12,395 nucleotides of DNA, taken from assembly GCA_002409455.1 (NCBI GenBank), contig DHNI01000153.1, positions 6,385-18,779 of the forward strand, given 5' to 3'. Source of the DNA: Firmicutes bacterium UBA5420 (GTDB lineage: Bacteria > Bacillota > Limnochordia > Darwinibacteriales > Darwinibacteriaceae). The position numbers and the translations under genes are program-made. Below, piece after piece: positions 11,395 through 12,395 of the stretch (position 1 is its first letter; every line of letters starts with the position of its first letter). The notes beneath the pieces are model-generated. The model saw nothing but the letters and a program-made list of their open reading frames with translations. It did not search any database and had not been told where the DNA came from.

Positions 11395-12395
11395 ATGACC
11401 ACAGATAAACAATCTTTGAACCAACGTCTATTTATCAACAAAGATTTTGGGCTTCTTTTCTGGGGGCGTCTCGTATCGCAGATCGGTGACGGCATTCATT
11501 ACCTGGCATTAACCTGGCTGGTGCTTGATCTCACTGGTTCAGGAACAGCACTAGGGACAATGCTCTTCGCCTCTTCAATTCCAATGGTTCTTCTAGCTCC
11601 TTTTACTGGTGTCTTGGCGGATCTGTGGGATCGCAAGACAATTGTGGTAGCAATGGATGTATTACGGGGTCTGATCATTTTGAGCCTGGCTTTTGTTTTT
11701 AGGTCTGGACACTTAACCATGCCCATTCTCTACGTGGCCACCATTTTTTCCTCGCTCTGCGGTGTGTTATTTGGTCCGGCCATCTCTGCAACCGTTCCAG
11801 GCCTAGTGAAGAAGGACGAGTTGGTGAAGGCTAACTCTCTGAACAATCTGTCGAGGGCGGCTACGATGATTATGGGCCCAGTGTTAGGTGCTTTCTTACT
11901 AGGGACGAGTGGTTACTTCGGCGTCTTTTTTATTAATGGAATCGCCTTTCTGCTATCTGCGCTTTCGGAGACCTTCATTCGTTTTCCGCACATGGCAAAA
12001 GAGCAAAGAGCCACGGAAGACCCTTCCCCGGGCGGGCAATTTTTCCTCAGTTTCAAGGAAGGATTTTCCTATATTTGGAGGAATGTGGGTCTTAGGTCCC
12101 TGATCTTCTATGCGACTGCTCTTAATTTCTTGGGAGCTCCTTTGCTCAATGTGGTGTTCCCCTATTTCGGAAAGGAAATCCTAGCGCTAGAAGCCCAGCA
12201 ATATGGCACCATTCAAGCTATGCTTCCGGTAGGTTTTTTATTCGGGACTGGTTTGGTAGGGTACCTGACCAAGAAGTTTCGTAAGGAATCCTTGTTAACG
12301 TCAGGCATTACGATGCAAGGACTTGTAGTGGGGTTGTTGGGCTTTTTTGCCATTCCTTCTGTTTATGGAAGTGCCGGAATTGGTACGACGTTAGT
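11395..12395 (+). CDS. MFS transporter, drug-efflux type, 3' end beyond the window
   Basis: The frame is open from ATG 11395 to the window edge, giving 333 complete residues of a protein expected to have about 400-430. The start follows ATGGGGGATC with a short spacer. The N-terminus NKDFGLLFWGRLVSQIGDGI is the hallmark first helix of the MFS_3/macrolide-efflux-like group, and the signature loop between helices 2 and 3 reads GVLADLWDRKT, with the conserved D...DRK pattern. Further hydrophobic segments include MPILYVATIFSSLCGVLFGP, AATMIMGPVLGAFLLG, YFGVFFINGIAFLLSAL, and, after a charged central loop near residues 200-215, LIFYATALNFLGAPLLNVVF. It is an inner-membrane, proton-driven exporter whose substrate cannot be read from sequence. 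Family confidence is high. Confidence 0.92.
   Translation, partial: MTTDKQSLNQRLFINKDFGLLFWGRLVSQIGDGIHYLALTWLVLDLTGSGTALGTMLFASSIPMVLLAPFTGVLADLWDRKTIVVAMDVLRGLIILSLAFVFRSGHLTMPILYVATIFSSLCGVLFGPAISATVPGLVKKDELVKANSLNNLSRAATMIMGPVLGAFLLGTSGYFGVFFINGIAFLLSALSETFIRFPHMAKEQRATEDPSPGGQFFLSFKEGFSYIWRNVGLRSLIFYATALNFLGAPLLNVVFPYFGKEILALEAQQYGTIQAMLPVGFLFGTGLVGYLTKKFRKESLLTSGITMQGLVVGLLGFFAIPSVYGSAGIGTTL

Overview
The window reads as the chromosome of a Bacillota-type (Firmicute) bacterium, possibly an anaerobic, clostridial or Limnochordia-like one. Support for this: strong AGGAGG-type ribosome binding sites, frequent non-ATG starts (TTG, GTG and one CTG), a lipoprotein signal peptide, and a ydaO/yuaA-type c-di-AMP riboswitch. 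One secreted protein ends in an amphipathic beta-rich tail with a terminal Phe, which hints at a double-membraned (diderm) Bacillota lineage. That lineage assignment is inference. No insertion sequence, CRISPR array, tRNA or rRNA was seen.

Layout. 1-340: the 3' end of a peptidase T gene. 358-650 (minus): a decayed mazF toxin gene, missing its 5' end and frameshifted. 696-2927: a tight three-gene operon of a short-chain dehydrogenase, a Dam-like D12-class adenine methylase, and a small SAM-dependent methyltransferase. The third gene appears to start at a CTG overlapping the stop of the second. 3033-5216: a lipid-anchored subtilisin-family protease whose leader RNA can fold over its ribosome binding site, followed by an intrinsic terminator (5253-5283). 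5350-5409: a 19-codon leader ORF with a good ribosome binding site. 5425-9478: a cytoplasmic GH3 beta-glucosidase, then an exported alkaline-phosphatase-superfamily enzyme with the beta-rich tail. 9505-10004 (minus): a self-contained transcription unit. 10193-11296: an exported HELGH metallopeptidase-like protein. 11395-end: the N-terminal two thirds or so of an MFS drug-efflux-type transporter.

The most interesting part is the minus-strand unit. It has a near-consensus promoter (TTGACA, 17 bp, TACAAT), a c-di-AMP riboswitch with a complete expression-platform terminator, one 54-codon gene with a good ribosome binding site, and a strong terminator 11 bases past the stop codon. The regulated product is therefore a single small basic protein that I do not recognise, rather than the cell-wall hydrolase or potassium transporter usually found behind this riboswitch. 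The 3' strand of the aptamer's closing stem is also the 5' arm of the terminator. On simple base-pairing logic this predicts that ligand binding turns expression on, the reverse of the usual ydaO behaviour.

The other genes form ordinary local groups: peptide and sugar utilisation (PepT, GH3), DNA and small-molecule methylation, and exported hydrolases. I see no evidence that they act as one pathway.
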